From: Bacillota bacterium
GTDB lineage: Bacteria > Bacillota > Clostridia > Lachnospirales > Lachnospiraceae
DNA length: 15,061 nucleotides
Reading direction: 5' to 3'
NCBI GenBank assembly: GCA_023415635.1
Contig: JAEZJV010000070.1
Location: forward strand, 1 to 15,061
Under the pieces are notes generated by a model. That model ran no database searches. It had not been told where the DNA came from and was given only the letters and a program-made list of their open reading frames with translations. A program made the position numbers and the translations under genes. Of this stretch, positions 1 through 5,347 are shown piece by piece; position 1 is the first letter of the stretch, and every line of letters begins with the position of its first letter.

Positions 1-160
1 TACCTTGCGATATACCATAATGAAAATCTATTTTTGGAGCTCCTTATGACAAGTATTCCTGTCAAAAGCTCTCCAAATATTTTAGAATTTTCAGGGTTGT
101 TTCACTGTTCAATTATCAAGGTGCATTGCGCTTCAGCGTTTATTCTCTAGCGCGTCAGCA
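1..160 (-). promoter_or_regulatory. Leader of an operon beyond the left edge, probably rRNA
   Basis: Read leftwards from the promoter at 167-195, this stretch has no open frame of note. At about 124-99 it contains GCACCTTGATAATTGAACAG, which resembles the boxA-type antitermination sequences found ahead of Firmicute 16S and 23S genes (compare the B. subtilis form TGTTCTTTGAAAAC). An imperfect stem follows: 36-41 with 67-68 and 71-74, and inside it TGACA (47-51) with TGTCA (60-64). This fits an rRNA leader with a processing stem. No mature 16S sequence is visible before the window ends, so rRNA is an inference from promoter strength, the boxA-like motif and origin proximity. Confidence 0.55.
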
Positions 161-166
161 AAATTA

Positions 167-195
167 ATGATAACACATGCATATATCTTTGTCAA
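167..195 (-). promoter_or_regulatory. Very strong sigma-A promoter, rRNA type, pointing out of the window
   Basis: On the minus strand there is TTGACA (195-190), a 17-base spacer and TATCAT (172-167). The first purine seven bases downstream is G at 159, so initiation with GTP is likely, as known for B. subtilis rRNA promoters. An A/T-only-looking stretch just upstream (about 196-235, with long A and T runs) could act as an UP element. The transcript leaves the window at base 1. Confidence 0.75.
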
Positions 196-301
196 CAACT
201 TTTTGACTTAAATTTTTCTTTTTTTTAAAACAATTTATACAATGCCCTTTTTCCCTTAAGCATCATAAATAACTCCAGCGAATAAACATGCTTTATTTAA
301 T

Positions 302-322
302 ATTAGCTCAATAGTTGCTAAT
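302..322 (-). terminator. Weak terminator-like hairpin behind the QueG-like gene
   Basis: ATTAGC (302-307) pairs with GCTAAT (317-322) around a nine-base loop, 17 bases after the stop codon. On the minus strand it is followed by AT-rich DNA but not by a clean T run. The stem is short and has only two G-C pairs, so termination here is uncertain. Confidence 0.25.
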
Positions 323-338
323 TATGTAGGTATATCAG

Positions 339-1052
339 TTATTTATCAACTATTTCCTTCATCTTAAGGTATCCTTGTGTGTAAGGACAGACAAGAAAGC
401 ATTTTCCGCATAATGAAATCTCACGATTGATCCTGCACCATGATAATTCTCTTGCCTTCTTTCTGCACTTTACAGGATCTAAAAGCTCTTCCCGATTGGT
501 ATTTATATTCCAATTTCTTCCCTTAATAGCTCCGGCAGGACATTCCTCCACGCATTTTCTGCAATCTTTACAGTTCGATTCATCCATTGGGTTATCTGCT
601 GTTAACGGGGCATTCGTCAGGATAGTAGAAATTCTTATTGCACTTCCGTACTGCTTCGTAACTAATATTGCACTCTTCCCAATCCATCCGATGCCAGCCC
701 TGGTTGCGACGGTTTTATGAGGAAGAATGGAATCGTATTTTGTTTCCACTTTAGCAACCTCCTCTACCGTCTGCGCTATTGCTTCATAACTCAACCTTTT
801 CAGATAATCTGCACCCGCTGTTATTATGGAATCTAGCCTATTATTTATATTAACATAGGCCCGGTAATAATCCTCCGTAGGTCCCTGGTCAATTCCGATA
901 ATGTCCTGACGATTATATGCGATGGCTATGGTGATTCCGAATGGCATATTTTGTCTGTCCTGAATCGGAACCATAGACAAATCACCTATCCCTACTATAT
1001 CTGCACCAAGATTTAACAGTAGCTCCTTAACCTCCTCTGATAAATTTTTCAT
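339..1052 (-). CDS. QueG-like double-cluster 4Fe-4S protein, short form
   Basis: A 237-residue protein related to the core of epoxyqueuosine reductase (QueG), a cobalamin and 4Fe-4S enzyme in tRNA queuosine synthesis. Residues 107-150 carry the QueG-type stretch with RAGIGWIGK (118-126). Cys161, 164, 167 and 171 form CxxCxxCxxxCP, and Cys215, 218 and 222 with Cys196 or Cys206 supply a second cluster. True QueG proteins are near 300-380 residues and extend past the clusters. This one stops about 15 residues after Cys222, so the original reaction is uncertain; such short relatives are usually annotated only as double-cluster 4Fe-4S proteins. The start at 1052 is chosen because GGGGGAGG lies eight bases upstream; the frame runs 19 codons further to 1109 without a ribosome site. 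It is probably soluble and monocistronic. Confidence 0.85.
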   Translation of the reverse strand: MKNLSEEVKELLLNLGADIVGIGDLSMVPIQDRQNMPFGITIAIAYNRQDIIGIDQGPTEDYYRAYVNINNRLDSIITAGADYLKRLSYEAIAQTVEEVAKVETKYDSILPHKTVATRAGIGWIGKSAILVTKQYGSAIRISTILTNAPLTADNPMDESNCKDCRKCVEECPAGAIKGRNWNINTNREELLDPVKCRKKARELSWCRINREISLCGKCFLVCPYTQGYLKMKEIVDK

Positions 1053-1319
1053 TTGACTTTCCTCCCCCTTATTAATTAATATCCTTACTTCTCGATTACA
1101 CTGCTTCATATTGCAGTATTTTCCAATCTCGCTTGTATGTGGTAAGCATCCTGTCGCTAAAGGATCCGATATTACCGGAACTCCCTTCCTTAATAGATCG
1201 TTACTCTATGTTCCTTTGAATATAACTCTTTACCTATTATATAAATGTAATATTATAGCACACGCACGTTTCTCAATACAAAGGAATATACTATTACTTC
1301 CTTATTATTTCTACTAATA
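1053..1319 (-). promoter_or_regulatory. Promoter and leader of the QueG-like gene
   Basis: On the minus strand TGCTATAAT (1260-1252) is an extended -10 element. A poor -35 match (TTGTAT) sits 18 bases upstream. Transcription would begin near 1245, giving a leader of about 190 bases with the ribosome site at the end. I see no known riboswitch and no convincing gene in it; a 68-codon plus-strand frame here has no ribosome site or recognisable product. Confidence 0.4.
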
Positions 1320-1689
1320 TTAACAGTACTGCAGTAATAGCATATAAACTATCACTACAGCACTGGTTATCGCTATTCTATCGGTATTCAGTTTTCTAAT
1401 GCGGCTATCCCTAATGGTATTTATCATAATTGAAGTCGAAATATCTGAGGAAGCGATAGTTGCCCAGTAAATATTTAATTCCTTACAATACTTCAAAAAG
1501 CAATTATTATCCAGAAAAAGCATCCAAGTCCTGATAGCGTTTCAATAAGGTATATTGTGTACTAAGGTCGGATATATTCTCCATGTTTAGAAATGTGCAT
1601 ATAACCAGGAATGCCAGCATCTGTGATAAGGAAGCAGTACGTATGGAGTTCTTTTGGATCTGAAAATAAGCTCCTTTCTCAGATAGCAT
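1320..1689 (-). pseudogene. Possible decayed or hypothetical small gene behind the FMN-binding gene
   Basis: Two short leftward frames overlap by 17 bases in different phases: 1507-1689 (60 codons) and 1320-1523 (67 codons). They meet at a five-T run (minus strand, 1515-1519), so one broken gene of about 110-120 codons is possible. The first ATG follows the FMN-binding gene stop by about 17 bases with only a weak ribosome site (GGAATGA). The first frame has a hydrophobic stretch near residues 22-35; the second ends in a hydrophobic segment near residues 50-66. I recognise neither product. They may equally be chance open frames in a spacer, and no function is proposed. Confidence 0.25.
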
Positions 1690-1706
1690 TTTTAGTTCAT
1701 TCCGTG

Positions 1707-2111
1707 TTATTTCAATGCATTGTCAACGGCTTTCAGATAAGCTTTGCTGTCCGCTGTTGCTCCGGATACAACATCCACATCAGTTGATTGCGCTGATATT
1801 ATTCTCTGAGTCATTATGTCAATGGTCTCTTTTTGAGCAAATACCTGGGACTTCAGTGTCCTGATGCCGGTTACTTTATGATTTTTTACTGTAACCTCCA
1901 CTGTATTGCTCCAACGAAAGCCCTGATAGCTACCGGTATATACACCATCTTCTACCATTGATAGCTGTGCTTCCCCTGTTGTTAAATGAAGTGCCTTATT
2001 CTTTCCCGTTAATATAAAAACCAAAAATCCTGCAACAATTAGCATCAGTATTATGAATATAAACAAAATAGTTCTTTTAATTATTCTTACCATACCTTTT
2101 TTATTTTCCAT
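1707..2111 (-). CDS. Membrane-anchored FMN-binding domain protein
   Basis: A 134-residue protein with one N-terminal membrane segment (residues about 11-35, after KK/R-rich positive residues) and an extracytoplasmic FMN_bind-type domain (about 50-134). Residues 113-119 read DVVSGAT, matching the DxxSGAT consensus at which ApbE flavin transferases attach FMN to Thr; Thr119 is the predicted site. Such domains (as in the NqrC/RnfG and PplA families) carry electrons outside the membrane. No apbE gene lies in this window. It starts 12 bases after the flavodoxin stop with AAGGAGG ahead of ATG, so the two genes form one operon. Its electron donor and acceptor are unknown; a partnership with the flavodoxin is inferred only from linkage, since the two would lie on opposite sides of the membrane. 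Confidence 0.85.
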   Translation of the reverse strand: MENKKGMVRIIKRTILFIFIILMLIVAGFLVFILTGKNKALHLTTGEAQLSMVEDGVYTGSYQGFRWSNTVEVTVKNHKVTGIRTLKSQVFAQKETIDIMTQRIISAQSTDVDVVSGATADSKAYLKAVDNALK

Positions 2112-2123
2112 ATTATCCTCCTT

Positions 2124-2654
2124 CTAGCTCATCAATTTTACAATCTCTGTACTAAATTCCTTCATCAATGTGTGCTTTAAGCCCGGACCCGTACCGTTCT
2201 GCTTAACATATTCCCGAAAAGCAAAGCGCATAAATCCATTCAACTTATCTTCCCTGATCTCACCGCCAAGGTGGTGGTAAAGTAATACTCTCTGTGAAAC
2301 CTCCTTCGGAAGGTTCTTCCATAGATATGCTTTATCCTCTGGTTCCGTTCCAATTCCGCAGGTAAAGAAGATTAGTTTTTTTTGTATCAATTTCTCTTGA
2401 TATTTCTTACAAAATGACTTTATCTCCTTCAATGGACTTCCAATATACATCGAAGTACCAATCACTATCATATCATAGGCATCCCAGTCTAGCTGACGCG
2501 GTTTTATATTGACCTGAGTCAAATCCCCCCTATCAAGTAATTCGTCCCTACAATTATAGATGTCCTTCGGAATAGATAAAAGCTGTGCCATTTCCCTCGC
2601 AACGTCCTGTGTAACTCCAGTCTTTGATGCGTATACCAGTAATATTTTACTCAT
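2124..2654 (-). CDS. Flavodoxin-domain protein (HemG-like flavodoxin family)
   Basis: A 176-residue cytoplasmic flavodoxin-fold protein. The N-terminal strand KILLVYASKTG followed by VTQ (residues 3-14) is the FMN phosphate-binding loop. GTSMYIGSP (about 66-74) is the second FMN-contacting loop, and the C-terminal half contains HHLGGEIR, a feature of the long flavodoxin-like family that includes HemG-type protoporphyrinogen oxidases. No haem genes are nearby, so HemG activity should not be assumed; an FMN electron carrier or quinone reductase-like role is equally possible. GGAGG lies eight bases before ATG at 2654. It is the first gene of a two-gene operon under a strong promoter overlapped by two copies of the TetR operator. 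Confidence 0.85.
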   Translation of the reverse strand: MSKILLVYASKTGVTQDVAREMAQLLSIPKDIYNCRDELLDRGDLTQVNIKPRQLDWDAYDMIVIGTSMYIGSPLKEIKSFCKKYQEKLIQKKLIFFTCGIGTEPEDKAYLWKNLPKEVSQRVLLYHHLGGEIREDKLNGFMRFAFREYVKQNGTGPGLKHTLMKEFSTEIVKLMS

Positions 2655-2671
2655 TTCTAATCCTCCTATAA

Positions 2672-2686
2672 ACTAACGCTGTTAGT
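2672..2686. promoter_or_regulatory. TetR-type operator, copy 1 (flavodoxin promoter start site)
   Basis: ACTAACGCTGTTAGT is a palindrome with arms ACTAAC and GTTAGT around GCT. It abuts the -10 element of the flavodoxin operon on its downstream side and so covers the transcription start. A bound repressor would block initiation. Confidence 0.75.
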
Positions 2687-2716
2687 ATTATAAACTAACA
2701 CTGTTCATTTTGTCAA
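2687..2716 (-). promoter_or_regulatory. Promoter of the flavodoxin/FMN-binding operon
   Basis: On the minus strand there is a perfect TTGACA (2716-2711), an 18-base spacer and a perfect TATAAT (2692-2687). Operator copy 2 fills the spacer and copy 1 follows the -10 element directly. This is a consensus-strength promoter that is expected to be off when the regulator is bound. Confidence 0.85.
2694..2708. promoter_or_regulatory. TetR-type operator, copy 2 (between -35 and -10)
   Basis: ACTAACACTGTTCAT is a degenerate copy of the palindrome, with the left arm perfect and the right arm mismatched at two bases. It lies 22 bp centre to centre from copy 1, about two helical turns, inside the spacer of the flavodoxin promoter. 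Confidence 0.7.
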
Positions 2717-2735
2717 TAACTGTTTTTTTGATTAC

Positions 2736-2764
2736 TTGACAAACTAACGCTGTTAATCTACACT
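2736..2764 (+). promoter_or_regulatory. Promoter of the TetR-family gene
   Basis: TTGACA (2736-2741), a 17-base spacer and TACACT (2759-2764, four of six -10 matches) precede the regulator gene by about 30 bases. Operator copy 3 fills the spacer, so the regulator should repress itself. The weaker -10 fits a low-level regulator. Confidence 0.7.
2743..2757. promoter_or_regulatory. TetR-type operator, copy 3 (in the regulator's own promoter)
   Basis: ACTAACGCTGTTAAT matches copy 1 at 14 of 15 bases. It occupies the region between the -35 and -10 elements of the rightward promoter, at 49 bp centre to centre from copy 2. Confidence 0.75.
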
Positions 2765-2794
2765 GATAAATATCATGACTCGGAGGAACTTACT

Positions 2795-3424
2795 ATGGAA
2801 CAGATTATATTGAACCTGGATGCAGCTACTAATAAAGAAAAAATACTGTATACTGCCATTGAGCTTTTTTCTATGAAGGGATATTCCAACGTTTCTATGC
2901 GGGAAATTGCAGGAACCATAGGGATTAAGGCGGCCTCCATATACAATCATTATAAGAATAAGGAGGCCATCTTGGAAGAAATTATGCTGTTTTTTCGTCA
3001 GCAGCTGCACGAGCAGGTCTATCCTACTTTTGATATGGGTGACAGTCTGAATGTCCATGATTTTATTAAGAAATTAACTAAGGCAAACGATAAATTCTTT
3101 TCTGATCCCCTTTATGCTAAAATAGGGAGCATTATACTTCGAGAGCAATTTCAAAATGAGAAAATCCGCCAAATGCTTCTGGAAGAATTAATTCAACATC
3201 CCAGAGAGCAAATTGCAGCTTATTTTGAACGTTTGATTTCTGCAGGTAAAATGCGAGCCTTCGACCCAATATTTATCGCTAAGGAATATCACTCTTTTTT
3301 TATATATGAGTTTTATGAGAACAGTTTATCTCAGAGCATGAGTAATTCCTCTGGCAATAGGCGAGGGGAAGAACGGGAGGAGCATGTTCGGGTGTTTTTA
3401 CAGACCTGGATTATAGAGAATTAA
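2795..3424 (+). CDS. TetR/AcrR-family transcriptional regulator
   Basis: A 209-residue protein. Residues about 13-60 form the TetR DNA-binding domain: a helix with ILYTAIELFSMKGY, then the helix-turn-helix around 33-54 (VSMREIAGTIGIKAASIYNH) and the usual YKNKEAIL tail. The C-terminal ligand-binding part is variable and gives no clue to the inducer. GGAGGA lies seven bases before ATG. It is transcribed away from the flavodoxin/FMN-binding operon, and three copies of one palindrome lie over the two facing promoters, so it very probably represses both the operon and itself and releases on binding an unknown ligand. It is the only complete rightward gene here. A hairpin terminator follows about 85 bases downstream. 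Confidence 0.9.
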   Translation: MEQIILNLDAATNKEKILYTAIELFSMKGYSNVSMREIAGTIGIKAASIYNHYKNKEAILEEIMLFFRQQLHEQVYPTFDMGDSLNVHDFIKKLTKANDKFFSDPLYAKIGSIILREQFQNEKIRQMLLEELIQHPREQIAAYFERLISAGKMRAFDPIFIAKEYHSFFIYEFYENSLSQSMSNSSGNRRGEEREEHVRVFLQTWIIEN

Positions 3425-3507
3425 GAACACCAATATACCAGCTATGGCCGTATCGCATAACACCATATAAAGCTTAAACTGTTATGGGACTCTGCCCGGT
3501 AAATATC

Positions 3508-3548
3508 AAAAACAGGGTATTGTTTTGTTAGAACAGTACCCTGTTTTA
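3508..3548 (+). terminator. Rho-independent terminator behind the TetR gene, possibly bidirectional
   Basis: ACAGGGTA (3512-3519) pairs with TACCCTGT (3537-3544), and the stem extends inward with TGTT/AACA across one T-G wobble, around a seven-base loop. A TTTTATT tail follows on the plus strand and TTTTTGATATTT on the minus strand, so it could stop transcription from both sides of this convergent junction. Confidence 0.85.
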
Positions 3549-3608
3549 TTAGTCTGTTTGAACAAATAGATTCTTTAACCCATGCACAGTGTCTTGGCAC
3601 AAGAAGAA

Positions 3609-3634
3609 ATGGCGTAGCTTATGCGCTACGCCAT
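3609..3634 (-). terminator. Terminator of the tRNA-Ser transcript
   Basis: ATGGCGTAGC (3609-3618) pairs perfectly with GCTACGCCAT (3625-3634) around a six-base loop. The minus-strand flank after the stem is T-rich (TTCTTCTTGT). It lies 65 bases past the 3' end of tRNA-Ser. The plus-strand flank (ACTTTTC) is less T-rich, so leftward use is preferred. Bases 3635-3699 hold nothing else apart from a small GGACT/AGTCC inverted repeat. Confidence 0.65.
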
Positions 3635-3699
3635 ACTTTTCAAATACTGTTTACTAAAAATCGTCCTGACCTGGACTTATTAGTCCTTCATAATTTTAA

Positions 3700-3787
3700 C
3701 GGAGAAAGAGGGATTTGAACCCTCGCGCCGGTTGCCCGACCTACACCCTTAGCAGGGGCGCCTCTTCGGCCTCTTGAGTATTTCTCC
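3700..3787 (-). tRNA. tRNA-Ser, anticodon GCU
   Basis: On the minus strand the acceptor arm GGAGAAA (3787-3781) pairs with TTTCTCC (3707-3701), with G at 3700 as discriminator base. The anticodon loop reads CTGCTAA, giving anticodon GCT, which decodes AGC and AGU serine codons. A long variable arm with GGTCGGGCAACCGGC, typical of class II tRNAs, is followed by the T arm GAGGGTTCAAATCCCTC. CCA is not encoded. It follows the fumarase genes but has its own promoter. Confidence 0.96.
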
Positions 3788-3875
3788 AGACTCCGAACTT
3801 ACCAAGTTCTATTTTATATGCTTCCTTACTAAATCAATAAAAGCGCTAATTCTCTTACACACAGAAGCAAAATCT

Positions 3876-3904
3876 AGTATAGCAAAAGCACCTCTTTTTG
3901 TCAA
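3876..3904 (-). promoter_or_regulatory. Promoter of tRNA-Ser
   Basis: On the minus strand TTGACA (3904-3899), a 17-base spacer and TATACT (3881-3876) stand about 90 bases upstream of the tRNA 5' end. The -35 element contains the TGA stop codon of the fumarase beta gene, so the promoter overlaps that gene's end. Confidence 0.85.
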
Positions 3905-4443
3905 CTATTTTGGAGAACTATTTCGTACAAATTCTTTCCCGTGGAATCGATGACAACGATTACCGGAAAGTCCTCCACATACATCTCCCGAATTGCTTCC
4001 GTACCCAGATCATCATAGGCAATCACTTTACTGGATCGTATTTTCTTAGAAAGCAAAGCACCTGCTCCACCAACGGCAGCAAAATACACTGCCTTGTTCT
4101 TAACAATGGAATTGATAACCTCTTTACTGCGTTTACCTTTACCAATCATGCCCTTTAGGCCGCTGTCGAGAAGAAGCGGTGTATATTTATCCATACGACT
4201 ACTGGTTGTTGGTCCTGCGGAACCGATTACCTGTCCTTCTCGTTCGGGTGTCGGCCCTAGGTAATAAATAATACTATCTTCCAGTTCAATCGGAATGTCT
4301 CCTCCTATTTGCATAGTTTCATACATTCTTTGATGTGCTGCATCCCTGGCAGAATAAATGGTCCCGGTAATATAGACGTAATCTCCTGCTTGAAGCTCTT
4401 TCGTCTTTTCGGTTGTGAGTGGAGTTTTGATGAACCTGTCCAA
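3901..4443 (-). CDS. Class I fumarate hydratase, beta subunit
   Basis: A 180-residue protein of the C-terminal domain family of iron-sulfur fumarases and L-tartrate dehydratases. With the alpha subunit it forms the enzyme that interconverts fumarate and L-malate. Diagnostic stretches are GTIYSARDAAHQR (27-39), GPTPER (63-68), GSAGPTTSSRMD (74-85), GGAGAL (125-130) and AYDDLGTEAI (142-151). The likely start is TTG at 4443, with AGAGGAAA upstream and the usual family N-terminus (xxxIKTPLT); no ATG fits. It begins 24 bases after the alpha gene stop, so the two are co-transcribed. Tartrate dehydratase cannot be excluded from sequence alone, but fumarase is the common assignment for this pair in Clostridia. 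Confidence 0.92.
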   Translation of the reverse strand: MDRFIKTPLTTEKTKELQAGDYVYITGTIYSARDAAHQRMYETMQIGGDIPIELEDSIIYYLGPTPEREGQVIGSAGPTTSSRMDKYTPLLLDSGLKGMIGKGKRSKEVINSIVKNKAVYFAAVGGAGALLSKKIRSSKVIAYDDLGTEAIREMYVEDFPVIVVIDSTGKNLYEIVLQNS

Positions 4444-4467
4444 CGTATTTCCTCTTTTCCTTGGTAT

Positions 4468-5310
4468 TTATAATACTCTACTTATATGACGGTTTACGTG
4501 ACAGCATATATTAACTGCCACCGGAAGTCCGGCAATATGAGTGGGATAGGTTTCGATATTAACCCCTAGCGCTGTCACTCTGCCTCCAAGGCCTCCGGGT
4601 CCGATTCCAAGTTGATTAATCTCCAGAAGTAACTCCTCTTCCATTTTTTTAATATGCTCCAAATGAGAGGGTTTATTCAAGCTGCGCGTTAAAGCTTTTT
4701 TTGCCAGGATCGCACATTTCTCAAAGTCTCCACCGATACCTACGCCAACCACCATAGGTGGGCAGGCATTAGGACCGGCAAGCTTCACTGTTTCCAGTAC
4801 AGCCTGCTTTACTCCCTCTGCTCCGTCCGAGGGCTTCAACATTATAATCCTACTCATGTTCTCGCTTCCGAATCCCTTCGGAGCAACTGTCAGCTCCAGC
4901 TGACTTCCGGGGATGATTTCATAATGAATAATTCCCGGTGTATTATCCTTGGTATTTACGCGGAGTAAGGGATCTCCTACTACGGATTTTCTCAGATATC
5001 CTTTCTCATAACCCTGCCGAATTCCTTCATTGATGGCATCCTCAAGATCAATACCTTCGATGTAAAGCTCCTGTCCAAGCCCTACAAATACAACAGCCAT
5101 CCCAGTATCCTGACAGATCGGAATCAGCTCCGAAGCGGCAATATCCAGATTCTCACTAAGCTGTCCTAAAATCTGTTGACCAAGTAATGAGTTTTCTAGC
5201 CGCGCTGCTCCTCTGACCCGCTCTTCGACATCAGAAGCCAACTGATAGTTGGCTTCAATGCACATTTCTTTTATATTTTCTATAATTTCATCCGTACTGA
5301 GAATTCTCAT
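4468..5310 (-). CDS. Class I fumarate hydratase, alpha subunit
   Basis: A 280-residue catalytic subunit of the two-subunit, oxygen-sensitive 4Fe-4S fumarase. Candidate cluster ligands are Cys66 in PICQDTG, Cys183 in GPNACPP and Cys269 or Cys270 in CCHVNRH. The active-site stretch APKGFGSENMS lies at 143-153 and the glycine-rich VGVGIGGDFEK at 188-198. The start at ATG 5310 is supported by GAGGAA just upstream and by the normal family length; the frame extends eleven codons upstream to a TTG at 5343 without a ribosome site. It lies 37 bases behind gyrA in the same direction with no visible terminator between them, so read-through from the gyrase genes is plausible. The labile cluster fits an anaerobic host. 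Confidence 0.93.
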   Translation of the reverse strand: MRILSTDEIIENIKEMCIEANYQLASDVEERVRGAARLENSLLGQQILGQLSENLDIAASELIPICQDTGMAVVFVGLGQELYIEGIDLEDAINEGIRQGYEKGYLRKSVVGDPLLRVNTKDNTPGIIHYEIIPGSQLELTVAPKGFGSENMSRIIMLKPSDGAEGVKQAVLETVKLAGPNACPPMVVGVGIGGDFEKCAILAKKALTRSLNKPSHLEHIKKMEEELLLEINQLGIGPGGLGGRVTALGVNIETYPTHIAGLPVAVNICCHVNRHISRVL

Positions 5311-5347
5311 GTATTCCTCGTTCCTTATTTTGTGTGCGAGCAATCGC

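Noticed and set aside
258..293. Inverted repeat AAGCAT/ATGCTT near the left edge
   Set aside because: The stem is only six pairs with a 24-base loop, in AT-rich DNA where this is expected by chance.
427..720. Plus-strand open frame of 97 codons
   Set aside because: It lies antisense within the QueG-like gene, has no ribosome site and no recognisable product. Similar antisense frames inside gyrA, gyrB, recF and dnaN were rejected for the same reason.
2753..3058. Minus-strand frame of 101 codons
   Set aside because: It is antisense to the well-supported TetR gene and its promoter, without a ribosome site.
3671..3685. GGACT/AGTCC hairpin next to tRNA-Ser as its terminator
   Set aside because: The stem is five pairs and lacks a T run on the minus strand; the ten-pair hairpin at 3609-3634 is a better candidate.
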